Below are positions 17,347-26,590 of a stretch of DNA of 64,000 bases, in pieces (positions within the stretch are counted from its first letter, which is position 1; the number at the start of each line of letters is the position of its first letter). Origin of the DNA: CALANV01 sp036381615. Its GTDB lineage: Bacteria; Pseudomonadota; Alphaproteobacteria; CACIAM-22H2. The notes under the pieces are model-generated. The model worked only from the letters and a program-made list of their open reading frames with translations. It had not been told where the DNA came from and did not search any database. A program made the translations under genes and the position numbers. The stretch spans positions 10,127 to 74,126 of the forward strand of contig DASVCL010000024.1 of assembly GCA_036381615.1 (NCBI GenBank), in the 5' to 3' direction.

Positions 17347-19914
17347 CTAGAACCGTTTCAGCAGCCGGTCGATGTATTCGCGCTCGATGGTCGGGCGGAA
17401 GCGCTCGCCGGCGCGGCGCAGCAGCTCGTCCAGGATCTCGCGCGAGCGCTGGACGTCGGCCTCCTCGGGAATCTGCACGTCGCGGCCGTCGAGCCCGCCC
17501 AGGCCGTTGAGCGGCCGGCCGGCCGGATCCCGGTTCTGGGTCATGTGCGGATCGGCCTCGGGCGCCTCGCCGTCGCCTGGTCCCTGGCCCATCTGCTGCA
17601 TCATCTGCTGCATCATTTCGCGCGCGCCGGCCCGAAGCTGCTCCATCGCCTCCATCTGCGGCCGCAGCGCCTGTCCCGGCGCATTGCGGCCGAGCGCGTC
17701 GACCGCATCGCGCATGGCGCGCTCGGCGCGGCTGAAGCCGCCGGGCACATCACCCATCTGTTCGGCCATGCCGCGCATGATATCGCCCAGCATGCGGCGC
17801 AGCGCCTCCTGCTCGGCGCCGTCGCCCATCATGTCGCCTTCGCCCGGCTCCTGACCCTGCTGACCCTGCTGGCCTTGCTGACCGCGCTGGCCCGGCATGC
17901 CGCGCTGGCCCGGTTGGGGCATGCCGCGCTGACCGAGGCGTCCCTGCTGCGTCCGGCGGAACGTACGGTCGGTCAGGTTCTGCTGGCGCTGCATCAGGTC
18001 CTGCAGGCCGCGCAACATCTGCTGCGCCTCCGAGCCGCCCGGCTGCTGGCCCGCCATGTTCTGGCCGACGCGCAGGTTCTCCAGCATCTGCTGGAGCTGC
18101 GCGAGCAGCTCGCGCGCGGCGTCCTTCGCGCCGGTTCGCGCCAGCTGGCGCGCCCGGTCCAGCATGCGCTGCAGGTCGCGCCGCTCGATCCGCATGGCGT
18201 TGCGGTCGATCGGCTGGTTCTGCATCGCGTTCGGATTGCGCTGGGCGTTCTCCAGCATGGCCTGGAGATATCGGTCGATCGCCTGCTGCAGCTCCTGCAT
18301 CAGCCGTTCGATTTCCGAATCCGGCGCGTTGTTCGCCAGCGCCTGCTGCAGCTTTTCCTGAAGCTCGCGAAGCTCGCGCTCGACCAGCGACAGCCGTCCA
18401 TCCTCGATGCGCAGCGCCGTGTCCCACAACAGCGCCTGCACGGCGTCGGTGGCCGCGGCGGACTCGTCGCGCAGAAGACGGATCGACGCCATCCGCAGCG
18501 CGAGGAACACGACGACGTCATCGTGGTACTGGGCCGGAATCGATGCGATCGCTGTCAGCGCCCGGCTCACCGTCGCGCGTTGCGCGGGATCGGCGACGAG
18601 GGTCTTGCGCTGCTCGATGATGGCGCGGGCGACCGGGTGCTGAAAGACGCGCTCCGGCAGCACCATGCGGACCTCGTCCGACATGCCGACCAGCCCGGCG
18701 GCATCGGTGGCCTTGAGCTGGACGACGACCGGAAGCCCGGCCCACGGGTGCGCCGTCAGGTCATGGAAACTCTGTCCCTTGGCTTCCTTGAGGCGCTGGC
18801 CGGGCAGCGGCAGCGGCAGCTCGACCGGGTCGGCGGTCACGCCCTCGGGCAGTTCGGCCCTTCGGATCGTGGCAGCGACGCTGGTGAGGCCATAGTCGTC
18901 GGTCGCCGCGTATTCGAGGCGCAGCGCGGCGCGTTGCGTCCGCGCCGGCGCGCTCGCGAACTCCACATGCGGCGGCTTGTCGGGCACCACCCGCATCGTC
19001 CAGCTTCCGAGCGGCTTGCCGTTCTGCTCGACGGCGAGGCGCGTGCCCTGATCGATCGTGCCGGTCAGGCGATAGGCCTTGTTGTCGACGGCCGTGAAGT
19101 CGGTCCGCTTGTCGTCGATGACGAGCTTCGGCACGCCGCGGCCGCCCGAGACCTGGGCGAGGAGCCTGCTGCCGCTGGGGACGACGATTTCGGTTTCGGT
19201 CGGGGCACCCGGCTCGCTGCGCGGCAGGAGCGGGGGCAGACCCGTATATTCGGGCGGCGTGATCCAAAGGTCGAGCAGGCCCGGCGGTACGGCCGCCACC
19301 GCGGCGCCGGGGCGGAGCGCCCGCTCCAGCCGCGCGCCCGCATCATTGCCGGCGATACCGATTCCGACGACGAGGACCAGGAGGAGGACGGCGCGCAGCG
19401 CCCACGGATCGCGTTTCGGCAGGCCCGGCGCCGGCCAGCCGGCTCGCAGCGTCTTGAGCGTCCGGCGCACCCGCGCGAGATGCGCCTGCCACAGCGCCTC
19501 GGCCATCCGGTCGTACCGGCCGCCGGCAAGCCCGTCGCTCAACGTCGTGAGCGGACGATGGGTCATGCCGCTCGCGAGCTCGAGTCGCCGACGCGCACGG
19601 TCTTCGTCCGGGATGCGGAAGGCATGGCGCGCCCGGTACAGACTCCACACCAGCCCGGCGGCAAAGGCGGCCAGCACGGCGGCATGCAGCCAGCCGGGCA
19701 ATAGAGGCAGCAGATCGAATAGGGCGACGACCCCGAACCATCCGACAATGGCAACGCTGGGCCACAGGGCGGGCCACAGTGCCTCCCACGCGAGCGCGGC
19801 ACGCGCGAACAGCAGGCGCCGCCGAAGCAGCCCGTCGATCACGCCATGCGACGCCGAATCGCGCGCCTCAGTTTGTCTCAAAATCACCTCGCGTGCCGTG
19901 ACCGGCCTCGACAA
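17347..19914 (-). CDS. TIGR02302/DUF4175 family membrane protein
   Basis: 855-residue protein. The N-terminus has two hydrophobic segments (about 55-105) and a third near 175-195. A large periplasm-like region with Ig-like stretches (LWITPPEYTGLPPLL, YAATDDYGLTSV) follows, then a helical domain and a strikingly Gln/Arg/Met/Gly-rich segment (about 590-800) with repeated GQRG and GQQGQQG. The C-terminus (ILDELLRRAGERFRPTIERE) is conserved in the family. Widely conserved in alphaproteobacteria; function unknown, possibly envelope-related. It lies downstream of lysA on the same strand. Confidence 0.88.
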   Translation of the reverse strand: MSRPVTAREVILRQTEARDSASHGVIDGLLRRRLLFARAALAWEALWPALWPSVAIVGWFGVVALFDLLPLLPGWLHAAVLAAFAAGLVWSLYRARHAFRIPDEDRARRRLELASGMTHRPLTTLSDGLAGGRYDRMAEALWQAHLARVRRTLKTLRAGWPAPGLPKRDPWALRAVLLLVLVVGIGIAGNDAGARLERALRPGAAVAAVPPGLLDLWITPPEYTGLPPLLPRSEPGAPTETEIVVPSGSRLLAQVSGGRGVPKLVIDDKRTDFTAVDNKAYRLTGTIDQGTRLAVEQNGKPLGSWTMRVVPDKPPHVEFASAPARTQRAALRLEYAATDDYGLTSVAATIRRAELPEGVTADPVELPLPLPGQRLKEAKGQSFHDLTAHPWAGLPVVVQLKATDAAGLVGMSDEVRMVLPERVFQHPVARAIIEQRKTLVADPAQRATVSRALTAIASIPAQYHDDVVVFLALRMASIRLLRDESAAATDAVQALLWDTALRIEDGRLSLVERELRELQEKLQQALANNAPDSEIERLMQELQQAIDRYLQAMLENAQRNPNAMQNQPIDRNAMRIERRDLQRMLDRARQLARTGAKDAARELLAQLQQMLENLRVGQNMAGQQPGGSEAQQMLRGLQDLMQRQQNLTDRTFRRTQQGRLGQRGMPQPGQRGMPGQRGQQGQQGQQGQEPGEGDMMGDGAEQEALRRMLGDIMRGMAEQMGDVPGGFSRAERAMRDAVDALGRNAPGQALRPQMEAMEQLRAGAREMMQQMMQQMGQGPGDGEAPEADPHMTQNRDPAGRPLNGLGGLDGRDVQIPEEADVQRSREILDELLRRAGERFRPTIEREYIDRLLKRF

Positions 19915-20097
19915 GCCCAGCCAAGACGGACTCGCTCAAGCTCGTTCTTATTGATTTCAAGCTCATTTTCATGAGGCAGGGGCGGAAACCGTCCGAGCCA
20001 ACGCGTCCCCTTGCCCTGCGGTGCCAAGTGCCGACCACCAGTCTGCCAGACGCCGGCCTGGTGGTCCACCCCGGCGCTTACGGCCGGGGAAACGGCG

Positions 20098-21372
20098 CTA
20101 GACTTTCGTGAGTTCCAGCCATGGCGGCAGGCGGTCGGCGGCGATCAGCGCGTCGATCGTCTGGCGCGGCCGGACGGTCGCGATCTGGTCGCCCTTGACC
20201 AGGATTTCGGGCACGAGCGGCCGCGTGTTGTAGGCCGACGACATCACGGCGCCGTAGGCCCCGGCCGATCCGACCGCGATCAGGTCACCTGCGGCAAGCG
20301 GAGGCAGGGCGCGACCGAGCGCCAGGTAATCGCCGGTCTCGCAGATCGGTCCGACGACATCCACGGGCGCGAGCGGGGCATCGGGCGCCGGCGCCGCGAC
20401 CGGACGGATCGACATCCACGCCTCGTAGAGCGTCGGCCGGATCAGATCGTTCATGGCGGCATCGACGATCACGAAGCGCTTGGATGCGCCGTCCTTCACA
20501 TACACCACGCGCGCGAGGAGGACGCCGGCATCGGCGACGAGGTAGCGCCCCGGCTCGAGCACGACATCGACGTCGAGCCCGCGCACGGCATCGCGAACCG
20601 CCTGGGCGTAGGCGCCCAGATCCGGCGGCGTCTCGTCCTTGTAGACGACGCCGAGCCCGCCGCCGAAATCGAGCCGGCGCACGGGAAGGCCGTGCGAGCG
20701 CAGCGTGCGGGCGAGTTCCGCCAGCCGCGCGAAGGCGGCGCGATACGGCTCGACCGACGTCAGCTGCGAGCCGATATGGACGGCAAGGCCCTGGAGCGCG
20801 ATGCCGGGAAGGCTGGCCGCCAGCCGGGCGACGTCGAGGGCGCGCGTGATCTCGATACCGAACTTGTTCTCGGTCTTGCCCGTCGTGATCTTCGCATGCG
20901 TGCGCGCGTCGACGTCGGGGTTGATGCGCAGCGCGACGGGCGCGCGCACGCCCCGTCCCGCCGCGACCTCCGACAGAAGCCGCAGCTCCGGCTCGGACTC
21001 GACGTTGAACTGGAGAATGCCGGCATCGAGTGCCGCCGCCATCTCGCGCGCGGTCTTGCCGACGCCGGCGAAGACGATCCTGCTCGCCGGCACGCCCGCG
21101 GCGATCGCGCGCCTGAGCTCGCCTTCCGACACGACGTCGGCGCCGGCGCCGAGCCGGGCAAGGGTGGCGATCACCGCCTGATTGGAGTTCGCCTTGACGG
21201 CGTAGCAGATCGTTGCCGGCACGCCGTCGAAGGCCGCGGCAAAGGCCTTGAAGCGGCGCTCGAGCGTCGCCGCCGAATATACATAGGCGGGCGTACCGAC
21301 CCGTTCCGCGATGGCCGCGAGCGAAACGTCCTCGACATGGAGGATGCCGCCGCGATAGGCGAAGTCGTTCAT
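20098..21372 (-). CDS. lysA: Diaminopimelate decarboxylase
   Basis: 424-residue PLP-dependent fold-III decarboxylase producing L-lysine from meso-diaminopimelate. The PLP lysine is in TICYAVKANSNQAVI. The glycine-rich LDFGGGLGVVYKDE binds phosphate, EPGRYLVADAGVLL follows, and CETGDYLALGR contains the Cys-Glu active-site pair contributed across the dimer. Last gene of argH-lptM-lysA. A GC hairpin at 20051-20076 lies just after the stop. Confidence 0.96.
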   Translation of the reverse strand: MNDFAYRGGILHVEDVSLAAIAERVGTPAYVYSAATLERRFKAFAAAFDGVPATICYAVKANSNQAVIATLARLGAGADVVSEGELRRAIAAGVPASRIVFAGVGKTAREMAAALDAGILQFNVESEPELRLLSEVAAGRGVRAPVALRINPDVDARTHAKITTGKTENKFGIEITRALDVARLAASLPGIALQGLAVHIGSQLTSVEPYRAAFARLAELARTLRSHGLPVRRLDFGGGLGVVYKDETPPDLGAYAQAVRDAVRGLDVDVVLEPGRYLVADAGVLLARVVYVKDGASKRFVIVDAAMNDLIRPTLYEAWMSIRPVAAPAPDAPLAPVDVVGPICETGDYLALGRALPPLAAGDLIAVGSAGAYGAVMSSAYNTRPLVPEILVKGDQIATVRPRQTIDALIAADRLPPWLELTKV

Positions 21373-21387
21373 GGTTGTCCTTACGTA

Positions 21388-21522
21388 TCAGCGCGTCGGG
21401 TAACGCCGCGGCGCGTTCGGATCGGCATCCTCGGGCGGCGTCGGCGGTCCCCGCCGGCCGCAGGCACCGAGCGACAGCCCGAACGCGGCGAGCAGGGCGG
21501 CGAGCAGCGCGCGACGGGTCAT
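21388..21522 (-). CDS. lptM: LptM-like small lipoprotein
   Basis: 44-residue lipoprotein. The signal peptide (MTRRALLAALLAAFGLSLGA) ends at a lipobox with the lipidated Cys in GACGRRGPPTPPED, then a short Pro/Asp-rich tail. The sequence and the position between argH and lysA are typical of the LptM/YifL family, which assists LptD maturation in the outer-membrane LPS translocon. Its ATG overlaps the argH stop by 4 bases. Confidence 0.87.
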   Translation of the reverse strand: MTRRALLAALLAAFGLSLGACGRRGPPTPPEDADPNAPRRYPTR

Positions 21523-22937
21523 AAATACCTCTTGCGCGCCGCCTTGACGGCGCGGGCGACGTTGACCGGGGCCGTTCCGCCGAAACTCGTGCGGCTGGCG
21601 ACGGATTTGTCGACGCCGAGGACAGAGAACACGGCTTTGGTGATCCGGCGGTCGATGCGGCGCATGTCCTCGAGCGACAGTTCCTCGAGCGGGACGTTCT
21701 TCTCTTCGGCGAGGCGGACGATGCGGCCGGTGACGTGATGTGCTGCGCGGAACGGGAGACCCGCCGCGCGCACGAGCCAGTCGGCGAGATCGGTCGCGGT
21801 CGTATATCCGGCCCCGGCGGCGCGCCGCATGGCGTCTTCGTCCACGGTCATGTCGTCGATCATGCCGGCCATCGCGGCCAGCGCCAGCGCCAGCGCATCG
21901 GCCGCCTCGAACACCTTGGCCTTGTCCTCCTGCATGTCCTTGGAATAGGCGAGCGGCAGGCCCTTCATCACGGTGGTAAGGCCGACGAGCGCGCCGAGGA
22001 GCACGCCGGTCTTCGCGCGGATCAGCTCGGCGGCATCCGGGTTGCGCTTCTGCGGCATGATCGAGCTGCCGGTGGTGAACGCGTCCGACAGGCGCACGAA
22101 ACCGAACTGCGGGGTCGTCCACAGCACCAGCTCTTCGGCGAGGCGCGACAAATGTACGCCCGCGATGTTCGTGGCCGACAGGAACTCGAGCGCGAAGTCG
22201 CGGTCCGACACGGCATCGAGCGAATTGGCCGTCGGCCGGTCGAAGCCGAGCGCCTTCGCCGTCGCCGCACGGTCGATCGGGAACGACGTGCCGGCCAGCG
22301 CTGCGCTGCCGAGCGGACATTCGTTCAGCCGCCGGCGGCAGTCGGCAAGCCGGCCGCGGTCGCGGCCGATCATCTCGACATAGGCCAGCAGATGGTGCCC
22401 GAACGTCACGGGCTGCGCCGGCTGCAGGTGGGTGAAGCCGGGCATCACGGCGGCCGCATGGGCTTCGGCCTTGTCGAGCAGCACCCGCTGCAGCGTCCGC
22501 ATCTGTTCGTCGAGCGCGTCGATGGTCCTGCGCACCCACAGGCGGAAATCCGTCGCCACCTGGTCGTTGCGCGAGCGTGCCGTATGGAGGCGGCCGGCCG
22601 CCGGCCCGATCAGCTCGGCGAGCCGCGCCTCGATGTTCATGTGGATGTCTTCGAGCTCGGTCTTGAACCGGAACCTGCCGGACTCGATCTCGGCCAGAAT
22701 GCGGTCGAGGCCCCGCCGGATCCGGGCGCCGTCCGCCGCCGACAGAATCCCTTGCTTGACCAGCATGGCGGCATGCGCCTTCGACCCGGCGATGTCTTCG
22801 GCATAGAGGCGCCGGTCGACGTCGATGGACGCGTTGATCCGGGCCATGATGGCGGCCGGGCCTGCGGCAAAACGTCCGCCCCACAGGGCGTTCGCCTTGG
22901 TATTGCGATTGGCATTGCGCTTGGTGTTGCGGGGCAT
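21519..22937 (-). CDS. argH: Argininosuccinate lyase
   Basis: 472-residue fumarase/aspartase-superfamily enzyme cleaving argininosuccinate to arginine and fumarate. ALWGGRF near the N-terminus, HTARSRNDQVATDFRLW, GFTHLQPAQPVTFGHHL and the signature loop GSSIMPQKRNPD (catalytic Ser) are complete. Residues 2-15 (PRNTKRNANRNTKA) are a basic leader encoded by a triplicated 12-bp sequence and are not part of the conserved fold. First gene of argH-lptM-lysA, divergent from the TlpA-like gene. Confidence 0.96.
   Translation of the reverse strand: MPRNTKRNANRNTKANALWGGRFAAGPAAIMARINASIDVDRRLYAEDIAGSKAHAAMLVKQGILSAADGARIRRGLDRILAEIESGRFRFKTELEDIHMNIEARLAELIGPAAGRLHTARSRNDQVATDFRLWVRRTIDALDEQMRTLQRVLLDKAEAHAAAVMPGFTHLQPAQPVTFGHHLLAYVEMIGRDRGRLADCRRRLNECPLGSAALAGTSFPIDRAATAKALGFDRPTANSLDAVSDRDFALEFLSATNIAGVHLSRLAEELVLWTTPQFGFVRLSDAFTTGSSIMPQKRNPDAAELIRAKTGVLLGALVGLTTVMKGLPLAYSKDMQEDKAKVFEAADALALALAAMAGMIDDMTVDEDAMRRAAGAGYTTATDLADWLVRAAGLPFRAAHHVTGRIVRLAEEKNVPLEELSLEDMRRIDRRITKAVFSVLGVDKSVASRTSFGGTAPVNVARAVKAARKRYL
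22897..22932. repeat. Three tandem 12-bp repeats in the argH 5' end
   Basis: TTGGTATTGCGA, TTGGCATTGCGC and TTGGTGTTGCGG occur head to tail. Read on the minus strand they encode the Asn/Thr/Arg-rich N-terminal leader of ArgH. This suggests slippage expansion of a non-essential leader. Confidence 0.7.
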
Positions 22938-23076
22938 TACCTGACCTGGGCTGGGGGCACCGCCGTTATAGAGAGCCGGCTTGCCTTTCGACAAGCAAAG
23001 GGTGAAGCCTGATGCGGAAACCGACCGGGGATATACGGGGGCCGAAGATTTCGGCCCAGGCGGCGAGGGCGGGCGC

Positions 23077-23667
23077 ATGAGACGCCTGTTTCGGCGGCGT
23101 GTCCTCCTCGGTGGCCTCGCCGGCGCGGCGATCCTCGCCGCGGCCGGTTTCGGCGCCGGCCTGCTTGCCCCGCCCGCCGGCGACGCCCCGCCGGCCTTTC
23201 GCGGGCAGATTGCCGAATTCACGGCGCAGGCAGCGCCAAAGCCGGCCCCGGCGATCAGGTTCGTCGACCTCGACGGCACCGAACGCACGCTTGCCGACTT
23301 CGCCGGGCGCGTGGTGCTGCTCAATTACTGGGCGACATGGTGCGCGCCGTGCGTCGAGGAGATGCCGGCGCTCGAGCGCCTGCACGCCCGCCTGGGCGGG
23401 CCGGGATTCACGGTTGTTGCCGTTTCCGTCGACCGTCAGGGCCGCAATGTCGTCGAACCGTTCCTCGCGAAGCTCGGCCTCCGCGGGCTTCCGATCTATC
23501 TCGATCGCTCGAACGAATCGATGCGGGCCTTCGGCGTGCGCGGCCTGCCGACCACGATCCTGATCGACGCGCAGGGCCGCGAGGTCGGCCGTCTCGAAGG
23601 TGCGGCGGCGTGGGATTCACCCGCCGCCGAGGCGCTGATCCGCCACTACGTGGCACCGGCCGGCTGA
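23077..23667 (+). CDS. TlpA-family thiol:disulfide interchange protein
   Basis: 196 residues from the ATG at 23077; the frame is open to 22981 but the extension is unlike the family. An N-terminal Arg-rich signal anchor (RRLFRRRVLLGGLAGAAILA) places a thioredoxin domain in the periplasm. The active-site motif is WATWCAPC and the cis-Pro loop is GLPTTILI. The family is a membrane-anchored reductant for cytochrome oxidase copper sites or cytochrome c assembly. Divergent from argH, an arrangement common in alphaproteobacteria. Confidence 0.9.
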   Translation: MRRLFRRRVLLGGLAGAAILAAAGFGAGLLAPPAGDAPPAFRGQIAEFTAQAAPKPAPAIRFVDLDGTERTLADFAGRVVLLNYWATWCAPCVEEMPALERLHARLGGPGFTVVAVSVDRQGRNVVEPFLAKLGLRGLPIYLDRSNESMRAFGVRGLPTTILIDAQGREVGRLEGAAAWDSPAAEALIRHYVAPAG

Positions 23668-23724
23668 GTTCCGCCGAAGATCGACGACCAGCGAGGATCG
23701 AACCCTCAGGAGCACCAGGGGGCC

Positions 23725-23746
23725 GCGCCCGGCGCGCGCCGGGCGC
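23725..23746. terminator. 22-bp GC palindrome between convergent genes
   Basis: A perfect 22-bp palindrome of G and C only, in the 124-bp gap between the tlpA-like gene (+) and the 3-hydroxybutyryl-CoA dehydrogenase (-). It is positioned as a bidirectional transcription barrier, though without a T-run. On the minus side it is preceded by a 33-bp element (23751-23783) resembling one at 53718-53750. Confidence 0.5.
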
Positions 23747-23791
23747 ATCGCCTTTGGTGTCCTTCGCGTTCCGGGTGATTCAAAATCGCCG

Positions 23792-24661
23792 CTACCGGGT
23801 CGGGACCGGCTTCTCGCCCGAATAGTCGTAGAAGCCGCGCTTGGTCTTGCGGCCGAGCCAGCCTGCTTCGACGTATTTCACCAGCAGCGGGCACGGGCGG
23901 TACTTGGAATCCGCCAGGCCGTCGTACAGCACGTGCATGACGGCAAGGCACGTGTCGAGCCCGATGAAGTCGGCGAGCTCGAGCGGGCCCATCGGGTGGT
24001 TGGCGCCGAGCCGCATCGCCGTGTCGATCGATTCGACGTTCCCCACGCCTTCGTAGAGCGTGTAGACCGCCTCGTTGATCATCGGCAGCAGGATGCGGTT
24101 GACGATGAAGGCCGGGAAGTCCTCGGCGACGGCCGGCGTCTTGCCGAGCTTCAGCGTCAGCTCCTTGATCGCCTGGAACGTCTCCTCGCTGGTGGCGATG
24201 CCGCGGATGAGCTCGACGAGCTGCATCACCGGCACCGGATTCATGAAATGCACGCCCATGAACTTCGCCGGCCGGTCGGTGGCCGCAGCGAGGCGCGTGA
24301 TCGAGATCGACGACGTGTTCGTCGCGATCAGCGCCTCGGGCTTCAGCACCGGGCAGAGCTTCTTGAAGACCTCGCGCTTGACCGCTTCGTTCTCGACCGC
24401 CGCCTCGATCACGAGATCGCAATCGCGGAACATCTCGTAGTCGGTGCCGGTCTTGATGCGCTTGAGCGCCTGATCCTTGTCCTCGGCCTTGATCTTGCCG
24501 CGCGAAACCTGACGGTCCAGGTTGCCGGAAATCGTGTTGAGCGCCTTGGGCAGCGCTTCCGCGTTGGCGTCCAGCAGACGCACGTCATAGCCCGACAGTG
24601 CGCAGACATGCGCGATGCCGTTGCCCATCTGGCCTGCGCCGATGATGCCGATCGTCTTCAT
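23792..24661 (-). CDS. hbd: 3-hydroxybutyryl-CoA dehydrogenase
   Basis: 289-residue NAD-dependent 3-hydroxyacyl-CoA dehydrogenase. The Rossmann motif IGIIGAGQMGNGIAH opens the protein. The active-site region MGVHFMNPVPVMQLVELI holds the His, with a Glu in the family's conserved ELI. The C-terminal domain includes NRILLPMINEAVYTLYEGV and GPLELADFIGLDTCL. It interconverts acetoacetyl-CoA and (S)-3-hydroxybutyryl-CoA. Upstream on the same strand lie etfB-etfA, which suits crotonyl/butyryl-CoA metabolism. Confidence 0.93.
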   Translation of the reverse strand: MKTIGIIGAGQMGNGIAHVCALSGYDVRLLDANAEALPKALNTISGNLDRQVSRGKIKAEDKDQALKRIKTGTDYEMFRDCDLVIEAAVENEAVKREVFKKLCPVLKPEALIATNTSSISITRLAAATDRPAKFMGVHFMNPVPVMQLVELIRGIATSEETFQAIKELTLKLGKTPAVAEDFPAFIVNRILLPMINEAVYTLYEGVGNVESIDTAMRLGANHPMGPLELADFIGLDTCLAVMHVLYDGLADSKYRPCPLLVKYVEAGWLGRKTKRGFYDYSGEKPVPTR

Positions 24662-24691
24662 GATGAAAACCTCTTCGAAAACGGTTCGTGA

Positions 24692-25633
24692 TCAGCGCTT
24701 CGCCGGAAGCGCGTTGGTCAGTTCGGGCACGATCTTGAACAGGTCGCCGACGATGCCGTAGTCGGCGACCTGGAAGATCGGTGCCTCCTCGTCCTTGTTG
24801 ATCGCGACGATGACCTTCGAGTCCTTCATGCCGGCGAGATGCTGGATCGCGCCCGAGATGCCAACGGCGATGTAGAGATCGGGGGCCACCACCTTGCCGG
24901 TCTGGCCGACCTGATAGTCGTTGGGCACGAACCCGGCATCGACCGCCGCGCGCGAGGCCCCGACGGCCGCCCCCAGCTTGTCGGCCAGCGGCTCGAGATA
25001 CGTCTTGAAGTTCTCGCCCGACGCCATGCCGCGGCCGCCCGAGACGATGATCCGGGCGGAGGTCAGCTCGGGGCGTTCGGAGCGCGACAGCTCCTGGCCG
25101 ACGAAGCGCGACAGCCCGCTGTCGCCCGCGGCATCGACGGTTTCGATCCCGGCGTTGCCGCCGGACGAGGCGGCCGCCGGAAACGCCGTGCCGCGCACGG
25201 TGACGATCTTGATGCGGTCCTTGGATTGCACCGTCGCCATCGCGTTGCCGGCATAGATCGGCCGTACGAACGTGTCGGCGTCGATGATGCCGACGATGTC
25301 GGACACCTGCGCGACGTCGAGGAGTGCCGCCACGCGCGGCATCAGGTTCTTGCCGAAGGTCGAGGCCGGGGCGAGCACGTGGCTGTATCGCTCGGCCAGC
25401 TTCACGACGACCGGGGCCAGATTCTCGGCGAGGCCATGGGCAAGGGCGGCATCGTCGGCGAGCCACACCTTGGCGACGCCGTCCACCTTCGCGACCGCCT
25501 CGGCCACCGCGCGGCAACCCTGCCCGGCGACGAGCACCTCGACGGGGCCGAGCTTCGCGGCGGCCGCGATGGTGTTGAGCGTGGCGGCCTTGAGGCCGGA
25601 ATTATCGTGCTCGGCGACGACGAGGACGGACAT
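24692..25633 (-). CDS. etfA: Electron transfer flavoprotein alpha subunit
   Basis: 313-residue FAD-binding ETF alpha subunit. The N-terminal MSVLVVAEHDNSGLKAATLN and C-terminal FAD-domain signature (VVAPDLYIAVGISGAIQHLA, IVAINKDEEAPIFQVADYGI) are complete. With EtfB it accepts electrons from acyl-CoA dehydrogenases such as Mcd, encoded about 2.6 kb upstream, and passes them to ETF:quinone oxidoreductase. It starts one base after the etfB stop. Confidence 0.97.
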   Translation of the reverse strand: MSVLVVAEHDNSGLKAATLNTIAAAAKLGPVEVLVAGQGCRAVAEAVAKVDGVAKVWLADDAALAHGLAENLAPVVVKLAERYSHVLAPASTFGKNLMPRVAALLDVAQVSDIVGIIDADTFVRPIYAGNAMATVQSKDRIKIVTVRGTAFPAAASSGGNAGIETVDAAGDSGLSRFVGQELSRSERPELTSARIIVSGGRGMASGENFKTYLEPLADKLGAAVGASRAAVDAGFVPNDYQVGQTGKVVAPDLYIAVGISGAIQHLAGMKDSKVIVAINKDEEAPIFQVADYGIVGDLFKIVPELTNALPAKR

Positions 25634-25634
25634 G

Positions 25635-26393
25635 TCAGATGACCTTGGCTTCGTTCTGGAGTTTGTCGACCAGTTCGGCGACGTCCTTGACCTTGATGCC
25701 CGCCTTGCGCTTCGGCGGCTCTTCGACCTTGAGGGTCACGAGGCGCGGGGCGACGTCGACGCCGAGCGCCTCGGGCGTCAGCTGCTCGATCGGCTTCTTC
25801 TTCGCCTTCATGATGTTCGGCAGGCTGGCGTAGCGCGGTTCGTTGAGGCGGAGGTCGGTGGTGATGACGGCCGGCAGCTTCAGCTGCAGGGTCTCGAGAC
25901 CGCCGTCGATCTCGCGCGTGACATCGAGCGCGTCCGCCTCGGCGCCGGCGATGACCAGCTTCGAGGCGAAGGTGCCTTGCGGCCAGCCGAGCAGGGCGGC
26001 CAGCATCTGGCCCGTCTGGTTGCAGTCGTCGTCGATCGCCTGTTTGCCCAGGATGACCAGGCGCGGATTCTCCTTCGCAACGATCGCCTTCAGCAGCTTG
26101 GCGACGGCGAGCGGCTGCAGTTCGGCGTCCGTCAGCACGTGGATGCCGCGGTCCGCCCCCATCGCCAGCGCGGTGCGGATCGTCTCCTGCGCCTGGCTCG
26201 GCCCCATCGATACGGCGACGATCTCGCTCGCCACGCCGCGCTCCTTGAGGCGGACGGCTTCCTCGACCGCGATCTCGTCGAACGGATTCATCGACATCTT
26301 GACGTTCGCCGTCTCGACGCCGCTGCCATCCGGCTTCACGCGGACCTTGACGTTGAAATCCACCACCCGCTTGACGGCGACCAGGACCTTCAT
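25635..26393 (-). CDS. etfB: Electron transfer flavoprotein beta subunit
   Basis: 252-residue ETF beta subunit with MKVLVAVKRVVDFNVKVRVK at the start, MNPFDEIAVEEAVRLKE, the AMP-binding region (AMGADRGIHVLTD, CNQTGQMLAALLGWPQGT) and RLNEPRYASLPNIMKAKKKP. It forms the heterodimer with EtfA and binds AMP. A stable hairpin (26416-26438) lies just upstream in its leader. Confidence 0.97.
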   Translation of the reverse strand: MKVLVAVKRVVDFNVKVRVKPDGSGVETANVKMSMNPFDEIAVEEAVRLKERGVASEIVAVSMGPSQAQETIRTALAMGADRGIHVLTDAELQPLAVAKLLKAIVAKENPRLVILGKQAIDDDCNQTGQMLAALLGWPQGTFASKLVIAGAEADALDVTREIDGGLETLQLKLPAVITTDLRLNEPRYASLPNIMKAKKKPIEQLTPEALGVDVAPRLVTLKVEEPPKRKAGIKVKDVAELVDKLQNEAKVI

Positions 26394-26415
26394 GGAACTC
26401 CGTTAGGTTCTTGAG

Positions 26416-26438
26416 GAAAAAGCGTTTCCAGCTTTTTC
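26416..26438 (-). terminator. Hairpin upstream of etfB
   Basis: Perfect 8-bp stem GAAAAAGC / GCTTTTTC with a 7-base loop. On the minus strand the 3' arm is T-rich. It sits 153 bases beyond the adenosyltransferase stop and 23 bases before the etfB ATG, so it could terminate upstream transcription or be a leader structure of etfBA. Confidence 0.5.
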
Positions 26439-26590
26439 TGGTTCTTCTTCGCAGGCGCAAAATAGGACCGTGGCAGGGTCATGTCAACGCGCCGTGCGCC
26501 CCTTGGGGGGCCGAGCCGCCGTCGCGAGGGCGGATCATGAACCTTCGGGATTGCGTCTTCGCGGTTGCGCCGCGGTCGGCGTCGCCGCGG

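Noticed and set aside
17545..19704. A 719-codon open frame on the plus strand opposite the TIGR02302 gene
   Set aside because: Composition is Arg/His/Leu-rich shadow translation of a high-GC gene; the minus-strand protein has clear family features.
23690..23722. tRNA-like T-arm on the minus strand (GGTTCGATCC flanked by pairing bases)
   Set aside because: No acceptor stem, anticodon arm or CCA in the right place; probably chance similarity.
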